Source: Chitinophaga pinensis (GTDB lineage: Bacteria; Bacteroidota; Bacteroidia; UKL13-3). From it: DNA of 64,000 bases. Below, piece by piece: positions 1 through 9,129 of the stretch (positions are counted from its first letter, which is position 1; each line of letters begins with the position of its first letter). The position numbers and the translations under genes are program-made. The notes beneath the pieces are model-generated. The model was given only the letters and a program-made list of their open reading frames with translations. It made no database searches and had not been told where the DNA came from. Location: contig CAMBSD010000005.1 in assembly GCA_945870425.1 (NCBI GenBank), forward strand, positions 62,001-126,000, read 5' to 3'.

Positions 1-157
1 TATACGCTTGGTAGAATGATTCAACTCAATAGCTCTTCCCCATATAAAAATGCACATGCGAGGATTAGAAAATGGGAGAAATCAAAACAATTTAAATAGT
101 CAAAACGAACTATTGAAATCAATTCATCTAGCTTATATTTGTTTAAATAAAGCCATT

Positions 158-1213
158 ATGATTAGGTCCTTTATCACAAACATTATCCTTTTATTTTTAT
201 GCAATGCAGCTATTGCACAATATAAAGTCGAATTGCTTGACAGCAGTAATTTCAAATTGGGAGAAGGAGTTATATTAAGTAAAACCTCCTTTCGCGGTCT
301 TAGTGTGGTGGATGATCAAACCATTTGGGTGATCGGAAGCAAAGGAACCATTGCTAAAAGCCATGATGGTGGCAAGACCTTTGAATTTAAGCAGCTAAAG
401 GGCTATGAGAGATCTGACTTCAGGGATATAGAAGCCTTTGACGATAAAAGGGCTATCATGTTGTCATCGGGTACACCTGCTTATATTTTAAAAACCATAG
501 ACGGAGGCCAAACTTGGAAAGAAGTCTACAAAAACCTTGATACAGCCTATTTCTTAGATGCCATGGATTTTTGGGATGAGACAAGAGGCATCTTGGTGGC
601 TGACCCTAAACATGGACATTTTGTGTTATTGCAAACCAAAGATGCAGGTGAAAATTGGCAAGAATTGGATACCAATCATACTCCCAAAGCAATGGAAGGA
701 GAAGCCGTATTTGCTGCTAGTGGAACTAGTTTGAGATGTACAAGTGATAGTATTGTTGCGTTTGTTTCCGGTGGAACATCTTCCAATTTTTATTATTCGA
801 AAAGCAATGGCTTGAACTGGATTAATAAAAAATCAAAAATAATTCAGGGCCAAAATTCACAAGGTATGTTTTCATTTATTTTCAATAGCCCAGAAAATAA
901 TATGGTTGGAATTGGTGGTGATTATTTAAGAGATACCATTCGAATGAAAAATGTAATCTTTTGGGATGTGATTAAAAATAAATCTCATACATCAATGAAT
1001 TCAATTACATCCTACAAATCGTGTTTTGAAAATTTGAAGTTCATTCATAATGAAATTTCATGTGGTACTGATGGAGTTGAGATGTTGGATTATAAAAAAC
1101 CTTATTGGTACAAAGTTTCCTCCGAATCTTTCAATGTAGTCCGCAAAGCAAAAAAAGGCAATGCGGTATTTTTAGCAGGGGGAAAAGGCAGAATTAGCCG
1201 ATTGGTTTACTAG
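158..1213 (+). CDS. Secreted YCF48/BNR-repeat-like protein (photosystem II stability factor-like beta-propeller)
   Basis: ORF 50..1213; internal Met at 158 starts a clear signal peptide (MIRSFITNIILLFLCNAAIAQ); repeated 'S.DGGKTF', 'T.DGGQTWKEV', 'T.DAGENWQEL' BNR/YCF48-type motifs. Confidence 0.75.
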   Translation: MIRSFITNIILLFLCNAAIAQYKVELLDSSNFKLGEGVILSKTSFRGLSVVDDQTIWVIGSKGTIAKSHDGGKTFEFKQLKGYERSDFRDIEAFDDKRAIMLSSGTPAYILKTIDGGQTWKEVYKNLDTAYFLDAMDFWDETRGILVADPKHGHFVLLQTKDAGENWQELDTNHTPKAMEGEAVFAASGTSLRCTSDSIVAFVSGGTSSNFYYSKSNGLNWINKKSKIIQGQNSQGMFSFIFNSPENNMVGIGGDYLRDTIRMKNVIFWDVIKNKSHTSMNSITSYKSCFENLKFIHNEISCGTDGVEMLDYKKPYWYKVSSESFNVVRKAKKGNAVFLAGGKGRISRLVY

Positions 1214-1215
1214 CA

Positions 1216-2274
1216 TTATTTCAAGCTTACTCCCAATTTTTCACCCAGTTCAAGCAAGTCTTTTTCAACCAAATCATTTAATGGAATACCATTTTTTTCT
1301 CTTTCAGCTTGCATCCAAAACTCGGGCTCTCCAGGTATAATTACTTTTTGCTTTTCGTCAATTCGTTCTGCATTTTTAAAAGCATCAATCCAATTATCAA
1401 TATGCGATTTAAAATCCTCTGCAGGTCTAAATGCATCAATACGCATAGCACCAACAAAATGTCCTATGCCCTTTCCCGGCAAGTTTTCTAGTGGATTTAA
1501 AAAGGCTACAAATGGCGGCACCCAAGGTCCATAATTAGCCCCTGATAATACGGAAGTCATGATATCTACAATAGAAGCTAAAGCATAGCCTTTATGTCCT
1601 CCTAAGGGTAACAAGGAGCCTCCTTTTTTCAATTCGTTGGCATCCACACTTTCCATACCATCTTTGGTTTGTACCCATCCTTTGGGTATTTCTTTACCGG
1701 AGCGTTGGGCAATTTCCAATTTCCCATTAGCAGCTGCTGAGGTGGCCATATCTGCCACAATAGGAAGGTGTTTACCCGCAGGAAAAACCATGCAAATGGG
1801 ATTGGTTCCTAGCATTCTTTGCTTTGAGTGAGTGGGCGCAACCAATGGACTGGCATTGGTCATGGCCACTCCTATCATATCATGTGGCAAGGCTTTCATG
1901 GCATGATAGGCCGCTATTCCAAAGTGATTGCTATTTTGAATAGCTACCCAACCTGTACCTACTTGCTTGGCTTTCTCAATGGCAATATCCATAGCATGTG
2001 GAGCCACCACCAAACCCAATCCTTGGTCAGCATCTATTGTTGCCGTTGAGGGAGTTTGATGAATGATTTTCCAATTAGCTTTCATATTGGCTCTACCAGC
2101 TTCATGCAAGCGCACATACCCTGATAATCGAGCAACACCATGCGAATCAATGCCACGCATATCTGCGCTTAACAGCACATCTGCGGCTTGAATGGCATCA
2201 TCCAAAGGCATTCCACATTTGATAAAAACTTCTTTAGTGAAAGTATGGAGTTGTTTTTTTGTATAATTATCCAT
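1216..2274 (-). CDS. Ldh family oxidoreductase (malate/L-lactate dehydrogenase type 2)
   Basis: 352 aa; motifs DMRGIDSHGVARL, NSNHFGIAAYHAM, LLPLGGHKGYALA typical of the Ldh_2 family. Confidence 0.9.
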   Translation of the reverse strand: MDNYTKKQLHTFTKEVFIKCGMPLDDAIQAADVLLSADMRGIDSHGVARLSGYVRLHEAGRANMKANWKIIHQTPSTATIDADQGLGLVVAPHAMDIAIEKAKQVGTGWVAIQNSNHFGIAAYHAMKALPHDMIGVAMTNASPLVAPTHSKQRMLGTNPICMVFPAGKHLPIVADMATSAAANGKLEIAQRSGKEIPKGWVQTKDGMESVDANELKKGGSLLPLGGHKGYALASIVDIMTSVLSGANYGPWVPPFVAFLNPLENLPGKGIGHFVGAMRIDAFRPAEDFKSHIDNWIDAFKNAERIDEKQKVIIPGEPEFWMQAEREKNGIPLNDLVEKDLLELGEKLGVSLK

Positions 2275-2290
2275 TGAATTCTTTTAGTGT

Positions 2291-2312
2291 TGTCGGGAAT
2301 TGCATCCCGACA
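2291..2312 (-). repeat. Short intergenic hairpin (TGTCGGGA-n6-TCCCGACA)
   Basis: Perfect 8-bp inverted repeat, 6-nt loop; on the minus strand the loop is TGCAAT. Confidence 0.7.
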
Positions 2313-2335
2313 TTTCACTATATTTTATATTTATT

Positions 2336-2357
2336 AGTCGGGTGGCAACACCCGACT
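2336..2357 (+). repeat. Short intergenic hairpin (AGTCGGGTG-GCAA-CACCCGACT)
   Basis: Perfect 9-bp inverted repeat with GCAA loop. Confidence 0.75.
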
Positions 2358-2428
2358 TCACGGAAATCGTTATAAATGCATTAAGGGCAATGAATGATTG
2401 CCCTTAATTATTATTTAAATATTTTATT

Positions 2429-4057
2429 TTAAGCTTCCTTCATAAAATCATATTCGTAACTTGTAGGTGGAACGAATGTTTCTTTTATGGTTCTGGTGCT
2501 AACCCAACGCATTAAATTTTGCATGGCACCTGCTTTGTCGTTGGTTCCACTTCCTCTTGCACCACCAAATGGTTGTTGACCCACTACAGCACCAGTGCAT
2601 TTATCATTAATGTAAAAATTACCTGCGGCATTTCGTAGTTTCCATGTTGCCAATTCAATAGCATATCTGTCTTGAGAAATTACAGCACCTGTTAAAGCAT
2701 ATTCAGATGTTGTATTTACAATATCCAAAGTCTCTTCAAACTTATCTGCATCATATACATAAACAGTTAAAACTGGACCAAATAACTCCTCACACATGGT
2801 GGTGTATTTAGGGTTCGAAGTAACGATTACTGTTGGCTCAATAAACCAACCTTTAGATTTATCATAACCCCCTCCTACTATAATCTCAGCTTCACTATCT
2901 TGTTTAGCAGTATCAATGTATTTAGCCAATTTGTCAAATGATTTCTCATCAATTACTGCATTGATAAAATTTCTAAAATCTTCAGTTGGTCCCATGCTGA
3001 AAGTCTTGATGGTTTTCACCATCTTTTCTTTTACTTCAGACCATAAATTGCTTGGAATATACACACGACTGGCAGCAGAGCACTTTTGTCCTTGGTATTC
3101 AAATGCACCACGAACTATAGCAGTAACACTCTCATCTACCAATGCCGATTTATGCATGATGATAAAGTCTTTACCACCTGTTTCTCCTACAATACGTGGG
3201 TAGGTTTTAAATTTATGGATATTATTTCCAATTGTTTTCCAAATGTCTTGGAAAACACCCGTGCTACCTGTGAAGTGAATACCCGCAAAATCAGGGTGGT
3301 TAAAAATAACCTCACCTGCTACCGGTCCACTTGGATAAATCAAATTGATTACGCCATCAGGAACTCCCGCTTTTTTGAAAATTTCCATCAACACATTGGC
3401 ACTATATACTTGTGTGTTTGAAGGTTTCCAAACAATCACATTTCCCATCATGGCTGCACTCGTTGGCAAATTTCCAGCAATGGCAGTAAAATTGAAAGGT
3501 GTTAAGGCATAAACAAATCCTTCAAGCGGTCGGTATTCCAAACGATTCCAAACACCTCTGGCTGATTGAGGTTGGTCAGCATAAATCTGACTCATAAAAT
3601 GAACGTTGAAACGCAAGAAATCTATAATCTCACAAGCACTATCAATCTCTGCTTGGAAAGCATTTTTTGATTGACCTAGCATGGTTGCTGCATTCAATTT
3701 AGCACGATAAGGACCAGCAATTAACTCAGCTGCCCTTAAAAATATGGCAGCTCTTTGCTCCCATGTTAATGCTTCCCATTTAGGTTTAGCTGCTAAAGCA
3801 GCATCAATCGCTTGGTTAACATGACTTGCATCACTCACATGGAACCGACCCAGTAAATGTTGGTGATCGTGTGGTGGACGAAGTTCAGCAGTTTTATCAC
3901 TACGAACTTCATTTGAGCCAATATACATTGGAATATCTAAAACCATTGAACGAGCTTCTTGCAAAGCATCTTTAAGGTCTTTGCGCTCTTTGCTAACGGG
4001 AGCATAGTTTAAAATGGGTTCATTAACTGGAGAAGGTACTTTAAAAAATCCGTTCAT
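2429..4057 (-). CDS. pruA: L-glutamate gamma-semialdehyde dehydrogenase (1-pyrroline-5-carboxylate dehydrogenase)
   Basis: 542 aa; aldehyde dehydrogenase motifs HFTGSTGVF, VGETGGKDF, FEYQGQKCSAASRVY, QQPFGGARGSGTNDKAG. Confidence 0.92.
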   Translation of the reverse strand: MNGFFKVPSPVNEPILNYAPVSKERKDLKDALQEARSMVLDIPMYIGSNEVRSDKTAELRPPHDHQHLLGRFHVSDASHVNQAIDAALAAKPKWEALTWEQRAAIFLRAAELIAGPYRAKLNAATMLGQSKNAFQAEIDSACEIIDFLRFNVHFMSQIYADQPQSARGVWNRLEYRPLEGFVYALTPFNFTAIAGNLPTSAAMMGNVIVWKPSNTQVYSANVLMEIFKKAGVPDGVINLIYPSGPVAGEVIFNHPDFAGIHFTGSTGVFQDIWKTIGNNIHKFKTYPRIVGETGGKDFIIMHKSALVDESVTAIVRGAFEYQGQKCSAASRVYIPSNLWSEVKEKMVKTIKTFSMGPTEDFRNFINAVIDEKSFDKLAKYIDTAKQDSEAEIIVGGGYDKSKGWFIEPTVIVTSNPKYTTMCEELFGPVLTVYVYDADKFEETLDIVNTTSEYALTGAVISQDRYAIELATWKLRNAAGNFYINDKCTGAVVGQQPFGGARGSGTNDKAGAMQNLMRWVSTRTIKETFVPPTSYEYDFMKEA

Positions 4058-4154
4058 ATTTGTAAGATTAATAAGGTTATTGTTTTCATGGCAAATTAAG
4101 TCGAATTTTAGAATATTTAAGTGGACTTAAAAGGCTATTATTTATCAGTAAAAC

Positions 4155-4192
4155 TAAAAAAGAGCTGACGAAAATTCGTAAGCTCTTTTTTA
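4155..4192 (-). terminator. Intrinsic terminator downstream of amino acid permease
   Basis: AAAAAAGAGCT..ACGAA AA TTCGT..AGCTCTTTTTT inverted repeat with T/A runs. Confidence 0.75.
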
Positions 4193-4210
4193 GTAAGTCT
4201 CAATTGAAAT

Positions 4211-5671
4211 CTATTTATGTAAATTACTATTTTTTCTGCTGTAAAGAAAATAAACTAAAATACCCAGTGAACCCCAGACAAGGAAAGCAACCCAGGTCTC
4301 ATGACGCACTTTACTCATCAAAAAAACATTAAATCCAATTCCAAGAACGCCAACAACAGGTAAAAAAGGTGTTTTATATGGCCTTTCTAATTGAGGTTCC
4401 TTGTAGCGCAGTATCATAACAGCTAAACAAACCATTGCAAATGCTAATAAAGTTCCCATGCTACACATTTCTGAAATTTTATTAATAGGAGTAAATGCAG
4501 CTACAACTGAAATGATTAGACCAACTAAAATTGTTGATTTATATGGAGTTTTAAATGTTGGATGTAAAGTGCCAAACATACTTTTAGGTAACAAGCCATC
4601 TTTAGCCATTCCTAAAAATATTCTGGTTTGACCTAACATCATAACTAACATCACAGAGGTTAATCCGGCTGTAGCAGCAATTACAATTAAAAATACAGCC
4701 CATGTAACACCCACTCCCTCAAACGCTGATGCAACAGGAGCTTTAACATCTAATTGAGAAAAAGGAACCATTCCGGTTAAAACCAATGATACTAAGATGT
4801 AAAGGATGGTACAAATAATTAATGATGTAATAATAGCGAATGGAACGTCTTTTTTAGGGTTAATAGCCTCACCAGCTTGCGTAGAAACAGCATCAAAGCC
4901 TATATAGGCAAAAAACACAATAGTAGCGGCAGTAACAACACCATCCCAACCAAAAGATTTGGTCACAATTCCATCTTTTATTGTTTCAACTTCAGTTGGT
5001 ATAAAAGGATGCCAATTTTGAACATTAACATAAAAGGCTCCCGCAATAATTACAAATAATACAACTGCAACCTTTATAATTACAATGATATTATTAGTAC
5101 TTGCAGCCTCTTTAATACCTTTTACCAAAATGGATGTAACAATCCATGTGATAATAATGGCAGGTAAATTAAATGAGAATGATGGTGCATCTATTCCGAG
5201 CTGGGCAGCCTTGCTAGCTGCGGTGATAGGATCATTCATTATCCAAATAGGAAAATGAATGTTAAAAAGATGTAGTAATTTTTCGAAATAACCGCTCCAT
5301 GCAACGGCCACTGTAGTAGCGCCCATCATGTATTCTAATATCAAATTCCAACCTATAAACCAGGCAAACAACTCTCCAACTGTACCATAAGCATAACTAT
5401 AGGCACTGCCTTCAACAGGAAGCACTGAGGCAAACTCAGCATAGCATAAGGAGGCAAACATACATCCAACACCGGCTATAACAAAAGAGATGGCCAACGC
5501 TGGCCCAGCAAAATCATGTGCTGCAATACCTGTTAAAGTAAAAATTCCACCACCTATAATTGCACCTATGCCCAAAGAAGTTAATCCCCATCGAGTCAAA
5601 ACACGGTTTAAACCGCCCTTTTTCATTTCTGCCTCAAAGGCACTAATTGGTTTTTTTCGCCAAATACTCAT
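4211..5671 (-). CDS. APC-superfamily amino acid permease (cationic amino acid transporter-like)
   Basis: 486 aa polytopic; TSLGIGAIIGGGIFTLTGIAA and FFAYIGFDAVSTQAGEAINPKKDVPFAI motifs. Confidence 0.9.
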   Translation of the reverse strand: MSIWRKKPISAFEAEMKKGGLNRVLTRWGLTSLGIGAIIGGGIFTLTGIAAHDFAGPALAISFVIAGVGCMFASLCYAEFASVLPVEGSAYSYAYGTVGELFAWFIGWNLILEYMMGATTVAVAWSGYFEKLLHLFNIHFPIWIMNDPITAASKAAQLGIDAPSFSFNLPAIIITWIVTSILVKGIKEAASTNNIIVIIKVAVVLFVIIAGAFYVNVQNWHPFIPTEVETIKDGIVTKSFGWDGVVTAATIVFFAYIGFDAVSTQAGEAINPKKDVPFAIITSLIICTILYILVSLVLTGMVPFSQLDVKAPVASAFEGVGVTWAVFLIVIAATAGLTSVMLVMMLGQTRIFLGMAKDGLLPKSMFGTLHPTFKTPYKSTILVGLIISVVAAFTPINKISEMCSMGTLLAFAMVCLAVMILRYKEPQLERPYKTPFLPVVGVLGIGFNVFLMSKVRHETWVAFLVWGSLGILVYFLYSRKNSNLHK

Positions 5672-5789
5672 AACTATATTAATAATTTGTTAGTCGCAAA
5701 ATAAGATTATTTCACATCTGACAAAACTTGTTTTATCTATTCCTATGAAATAGGCAGCATGTGCTGAGCCACAAGTTAATTTAGACTAC

Positions 5790-7343
5790 CTATTTGGTCT
5801 CCATTACGATAAAAGGAACAATCATCTCTTCCATACTAATTCCACCATGTTGGAATGAATTTGTGTACATATTTACATGGTAATTATAGTTATTGGGGTA
5901 GGCCATAAAATCATCTCCCATGGCAAAAACATAGCTAGTGCTTACATTTTGTTTTGGTAGAAAAGCATCTGATGGATTTTTAATACTAAACAAATCTGAT
6001 TCTTTATAGCTAAGGTTACGTCCTTGTTTATATCTTAGGTTGGTGCTAGTGCTTCTGTCACCAACAATTTTAACCGCATTTTTCACTCTAATTGAGCCAT
6101 GATCGGTGGTAATTATGATACGAGCATCTTTTGAGGCAATACGCTTAATGGCATCAAACAAAGGAGAATGATCAAACCAAGAAGCTGTTATACTTCTATA
6201 TGCTGCCTCATCTTCTGCCAACTCTTTCATCACATTCATTTCAGTTCTTGCGTGGCTAAGCATATCTACAAAATTGTAAACTATTGCATTTAGTTTATTG
6301 CTGAACAAATTGGGAATTTTGTCAACCAAGTCTTTGCCTGCATTTAGGTTGGTGATTTTATTATAAGAAAACTTACCATTGAAGCCTAGGCGCTGCAAAT
6401 TGCGACCTAACAAATCTTCTTCATGTATATTTTTACCCTCTTCGTCCTCTTCATTCACCCATAAATTAGGATATATTTTTTCTATCTCGCTAGGCAACAT
6501 CCCTGCAAAAAAACTATTACGCGCATAATGCGTAGTAGTAGGTAAAATGGTCATATAGGCTTCATCACTCACCAAATTGAAATATTCACTAAGTGGCTGC
6601 TGCACCATTTTCCATTGATCATACCTAAAATTATCTATCATGATAATAAAAGTAGGTTTATCATCTTTGAGGTATGTACTTAATTTTTTATTTAGCACAG
6701 TGTGACTCATCAATGGTGTCTGATCACTTGGTTTCTTCAAGAAGTTAACAAAATTTTTAGCTACCCATTTACACCATTCGTTGGTTGCTTCCTTCTTTTG
6801 CATAGCCAATATTTCTTCCATGCCAGTATCTCCACTCTTGGCTAATTCCAATTCCCAAAAAACCAATTTTTTATATAAAGCAAACCATTCATCAAATGTG
6901 CTCACATCATTTAACTCCATACCAATTTGCCTAAAATCTTGCTGGTAGTTTTGTGCTGTTTTTTCTGTTACTAATTGTTTGCTATCAAAAATTCGTTTAA
7001 GAGAAAGTAATATCTGACTCGAATTAACTGGCTTTATTAAATAATCAGCAATTTGATTACCAATGGCATCTTCCATTAAATTTTCCTCTTCACTTTTGGT
7101 AATCATTACCACTGGGGTTTCAGCTTGAATCATTTTTATTTGTGCCAAGGCTTCTAGGCCGCTTATTCCAGGCATATTTTCATCTAAAAAAATAACATCA
7201 TAACGTTTTAGTTTAGCCGACTCAACAGCATCAACACCGCTAGCTACTGATTCCACATCAAAGCCTTTGTTACGCAAATAAATGATATGTGGCTTTAAAA
7301 ATTCTATTTCATCGTCAGCCCAAAGTATTACTGGATTTGGCAT
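5790..7343 (-). CDS. porX: PorX-like response regulator with C-terminal PglZ/alkaline-phosphatase-like domain (T9SS regulator)
   Basis: N-terminal CheY-like receiver (ILWADDEIEFLKPHI, VIFLDENMPGISGLEAL, PVVMITKS) followed by PglZ-like region (IIMIDNFRYDQW, TTDHGSIRVKNAVKIVGDR). Confidence 0.88.
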   Translation of the reverse strand: MPNPVILWADDEIEFLKPHIIYLRNKGFDVESVASGVDAVESAKLKRYDVIFLDENMPGISGLEALAQIKMIQAETPVVMITKSEEENLMEDAIGNQIADYLIKPVNSSQILLSLKRIFDSKQLVTEKTAQNYQQDFRQIGMELNDVSTFDEWFALYKKLVFWELELAKSGDTGMEEILAMQKKEATNEWCKWVAKNFVNFLKKPSDQTPLMSHTVLNKKLSTYLKDDKPTFIIMIDNFRYDQWKMVQQPLSEYFNLVSDEAYMTILPTTTHYARNSFFAGMLPSEIEKIYPNLWVNEEDEEGKNIHEEDLLGRNLQRLGFNGKFSYNKITNLNAGKDLVDKIPNLFSNKLNAIVYNFVDMLSHARTEMNVMKELAEDEAAYRSITASWFDHSPLFDAIKRIASKDARIIITTDHGSIRVKNAVKIVGDRSTSTNLRYKQGRNLSYKESDLFSIKNPSDAFLPKQNVSTSYVFAMGDDFMAYPNNYNYHVNMYTNSFQHGGISMEEMIVPFIVMETK

Positions 7344-7501
7344 GTGTTTGTTTTATTAGTTTAATGCAAAGATTAGAAAGATTGCTTGATTAGCAAATGA
7401 ATTATATTAACGTAAAAGTTAATTGAAAATTACTAGATATTCAGGAGATATTTCAAACAGCTTCACTAGTAGAATTCTATATTTTACAGATGAAAAAAAA
7501 A

Positions 7502-8809
7502 TCAACCTTTCAAAGCTTTTTTATAAACTTCTAAGCAACGATTGCGAGCATATTCATGTTGCACAATTGGCTTTATATAGTATGAAGTAAAAACCTCTGG
7601 TACCCATTCTTTAATATACTTCATTTCTTTATCAAACTTCTCGGTTTGCAATTGTGGATTAAACACCCTAAAGTATGGAGCGGCATCTGTTCCACTGCCC
7701 GCTGCCCACTGCCATCCTCCATTATTTGCACTTAAATCAAAGTCGAGTAATTTTTTAGCAAAGTAGGCCTCACCCCATCTCCAATCAATTAACAGATGCT
7801 TGGTCAAAAAACTTGCTACTATCATTCTCACTCTATTGTGCATAAAACCCGTTTCATTCAATTCGCGCATGCCCGCATCTACGATTGGATAACCCGTTTT
7901 ACCATCACACCAAGCTTTAAAATCAGTTTCATCATTTCTCAATTCAATTCTATCATAATTTGTACGAAAGGAAGATTGAGCAACATGAGGAAAATGAAAT
8001 AATATCATCATATAAAAATCTCTCCAAATAAGTTCATTAATCCATGTGTCGTTAACATGAAAAGCTTTTCTGGCTTTCTCTCTTATACTTATAGTTCCAA
8101 ATCTAAAATGTACACCTAACATTGAGGTTCCTTTTAAGGCAGGAAAATCTCTATTTTGTGTATAATTTTTTATCAATCCAAGCGTGGTTTCTTTATTGGG
8201 GAAAGTGTACCCAGTAGATACAAAACCAATTTCTTCCAAACTCAATAATTTTTGCACCCCTCCAACCTTAAAAAATCTATCAAAGTAATTTTCATTCGGA
8301 TATGATTGTAAATGAAAATCTTTCAATATTAATCGCCATTTTTTTGAATATGGCGTGAAAACAGTATAAGGTTTTCCATCGTCTTTTAAAACTTCATTCT
8401 TTTCGAGAATACATTGGTCTTTATAAGTATGAAATGATATTTTATTTACATCACATAATTCATCCACCAATTTGTCACGTTTGATGGCATTGGGCTCGTA
8501 ATCATGATTAGTATAAACTGCCTTGATTGAATAAGATTCTAACAACTTTATCAAAACACTTTTAACATCACCATACTCAATAATTAAATCAGAGTGCATT
8601 CCATTTAATTTTGATTTCAATTCGCCCAATTGATGATGAATAAATTCAACCCTCCTGTCTTTTTTATCATCAAGTCTGTCTAAAATTTCTTTATCAAAGA
8701 TAAATAAGGGCAAAACAGGGTATTCTCCTCTCAAAGCATGGAATAAGCCTGCATTATCATCTAACCTTAAATCTCTACGGAACCAAAATATGGCAATTTC
8801 TTGTTTCAT
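7502..8809 (-). CDS. phrB: Deoxyribodipyrimidine photo-lyase (cryptochrome/photolyase family)
   Basis: 435 aa; IFWFRRDLRLDDNAGL, WINELIWRDFYMMIL, GYPIVDAGMRELNETGFMHNRVRMIVASFLTKHLLIDWRWGE. Confidence 0.93.
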   Translation of the reverse strand: MKQEIAIFWFRRDLRLDDNAGLFHALRGEYPVLPLFIFDKEILDRLDDKKDRRVEFIHHQLGELKSKLNGMHSDLIIEYGDVKSVLIKLLESYSIKAVYTNHDYEPNAIKRDKLVDELCDVNKISFHTYKDQCILEKNEVLKDDGKPYTVFTPYSKKWRLILKDFHLQSYPNENYFDRFFKVGGVQKLLSLEEIGFVSTGYTFPNKETTLGLIKNYTQNRDFPALKGTSMLGVHFRFGTISIREKARKAFHVNDTWINELIWRDFYMMILFHFPHVAQSSFRTNYDRIELRNDETDFKAWCDGKTGYPIVDAGMRELNETGFMHNRVRMIVASFLTKHLLIDWRWGEAYFAKKLLDFDLSANNGGWQWAAGSGTDAAPYFRVFNPQLQTEKFDKEMKYIKEWVPEVFTSYYIKPIVQHEYARNRCLEVYKKALKG

Positions 8810-8862
8810 TATGTATTAAATCTTTTAAAACCCATTTTGTTTTAACTCAGTTGCTGGAAAAC

Positions 8863-8895
8863 AAAAAACCCGCTCAACTGAGGTTGAACGGGTTT
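8863..8895 (-). terminator. Terminator-like hairpin downstream of the small PID-CTERM-like gene
   Basis: AAACCCG c TCAAC tgag GTTGA a CGGGTTT stem-loop. Confidence 0.65.
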
Positions 8896-8913
8896 CGAAT
8901 CATTATGAAATAA

Positions 8914-9111
8914 TTATTTTTTGTTTCTTTCTTTCAGTTTTTTGATACCATAACCGATACCTGCAACCGCTAAAATTGAAAGTCCACCATCAACTGGAAC
9001 ATCAATAGGATCGTCTCCAAATCCTCCTCCACCGCCACCTGGTTGTGCTTGTGCAGCAACTGCTAATAATAACATGATTGATGCGCTTAGTAATTGTTTT
9101 GCTGTTTTCAT
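8914..9111 (-). CDS. Small secreted/anchored protein with PID-CTERM-like C-terminal sorting tail
   Basis: 65 aa: signal peptide, Gly-rich linker, then 'DDPIDVPVDGGLSILAVAGIGYGIKKLKERNKK' (motif + hydrophobic span + basic tail). Confidence 0.7.
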   Translation of the reverse strand: MKTAKQLLSASIMLLLAVAAQAQPGGGGGGFGDDPIDVPVDGGLSILAVAGIGYGIKKLKERNKK

Positions 9112-9129
9112 AGAATTTTTATTATGTTG

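Noticed and set aside
1-157. Upstream part of the first ORF (codons 1-36) as coding
   Set aside because: The internal Met at 158 begins a typical signal peptide, so the upstream extension is probably untranslated.
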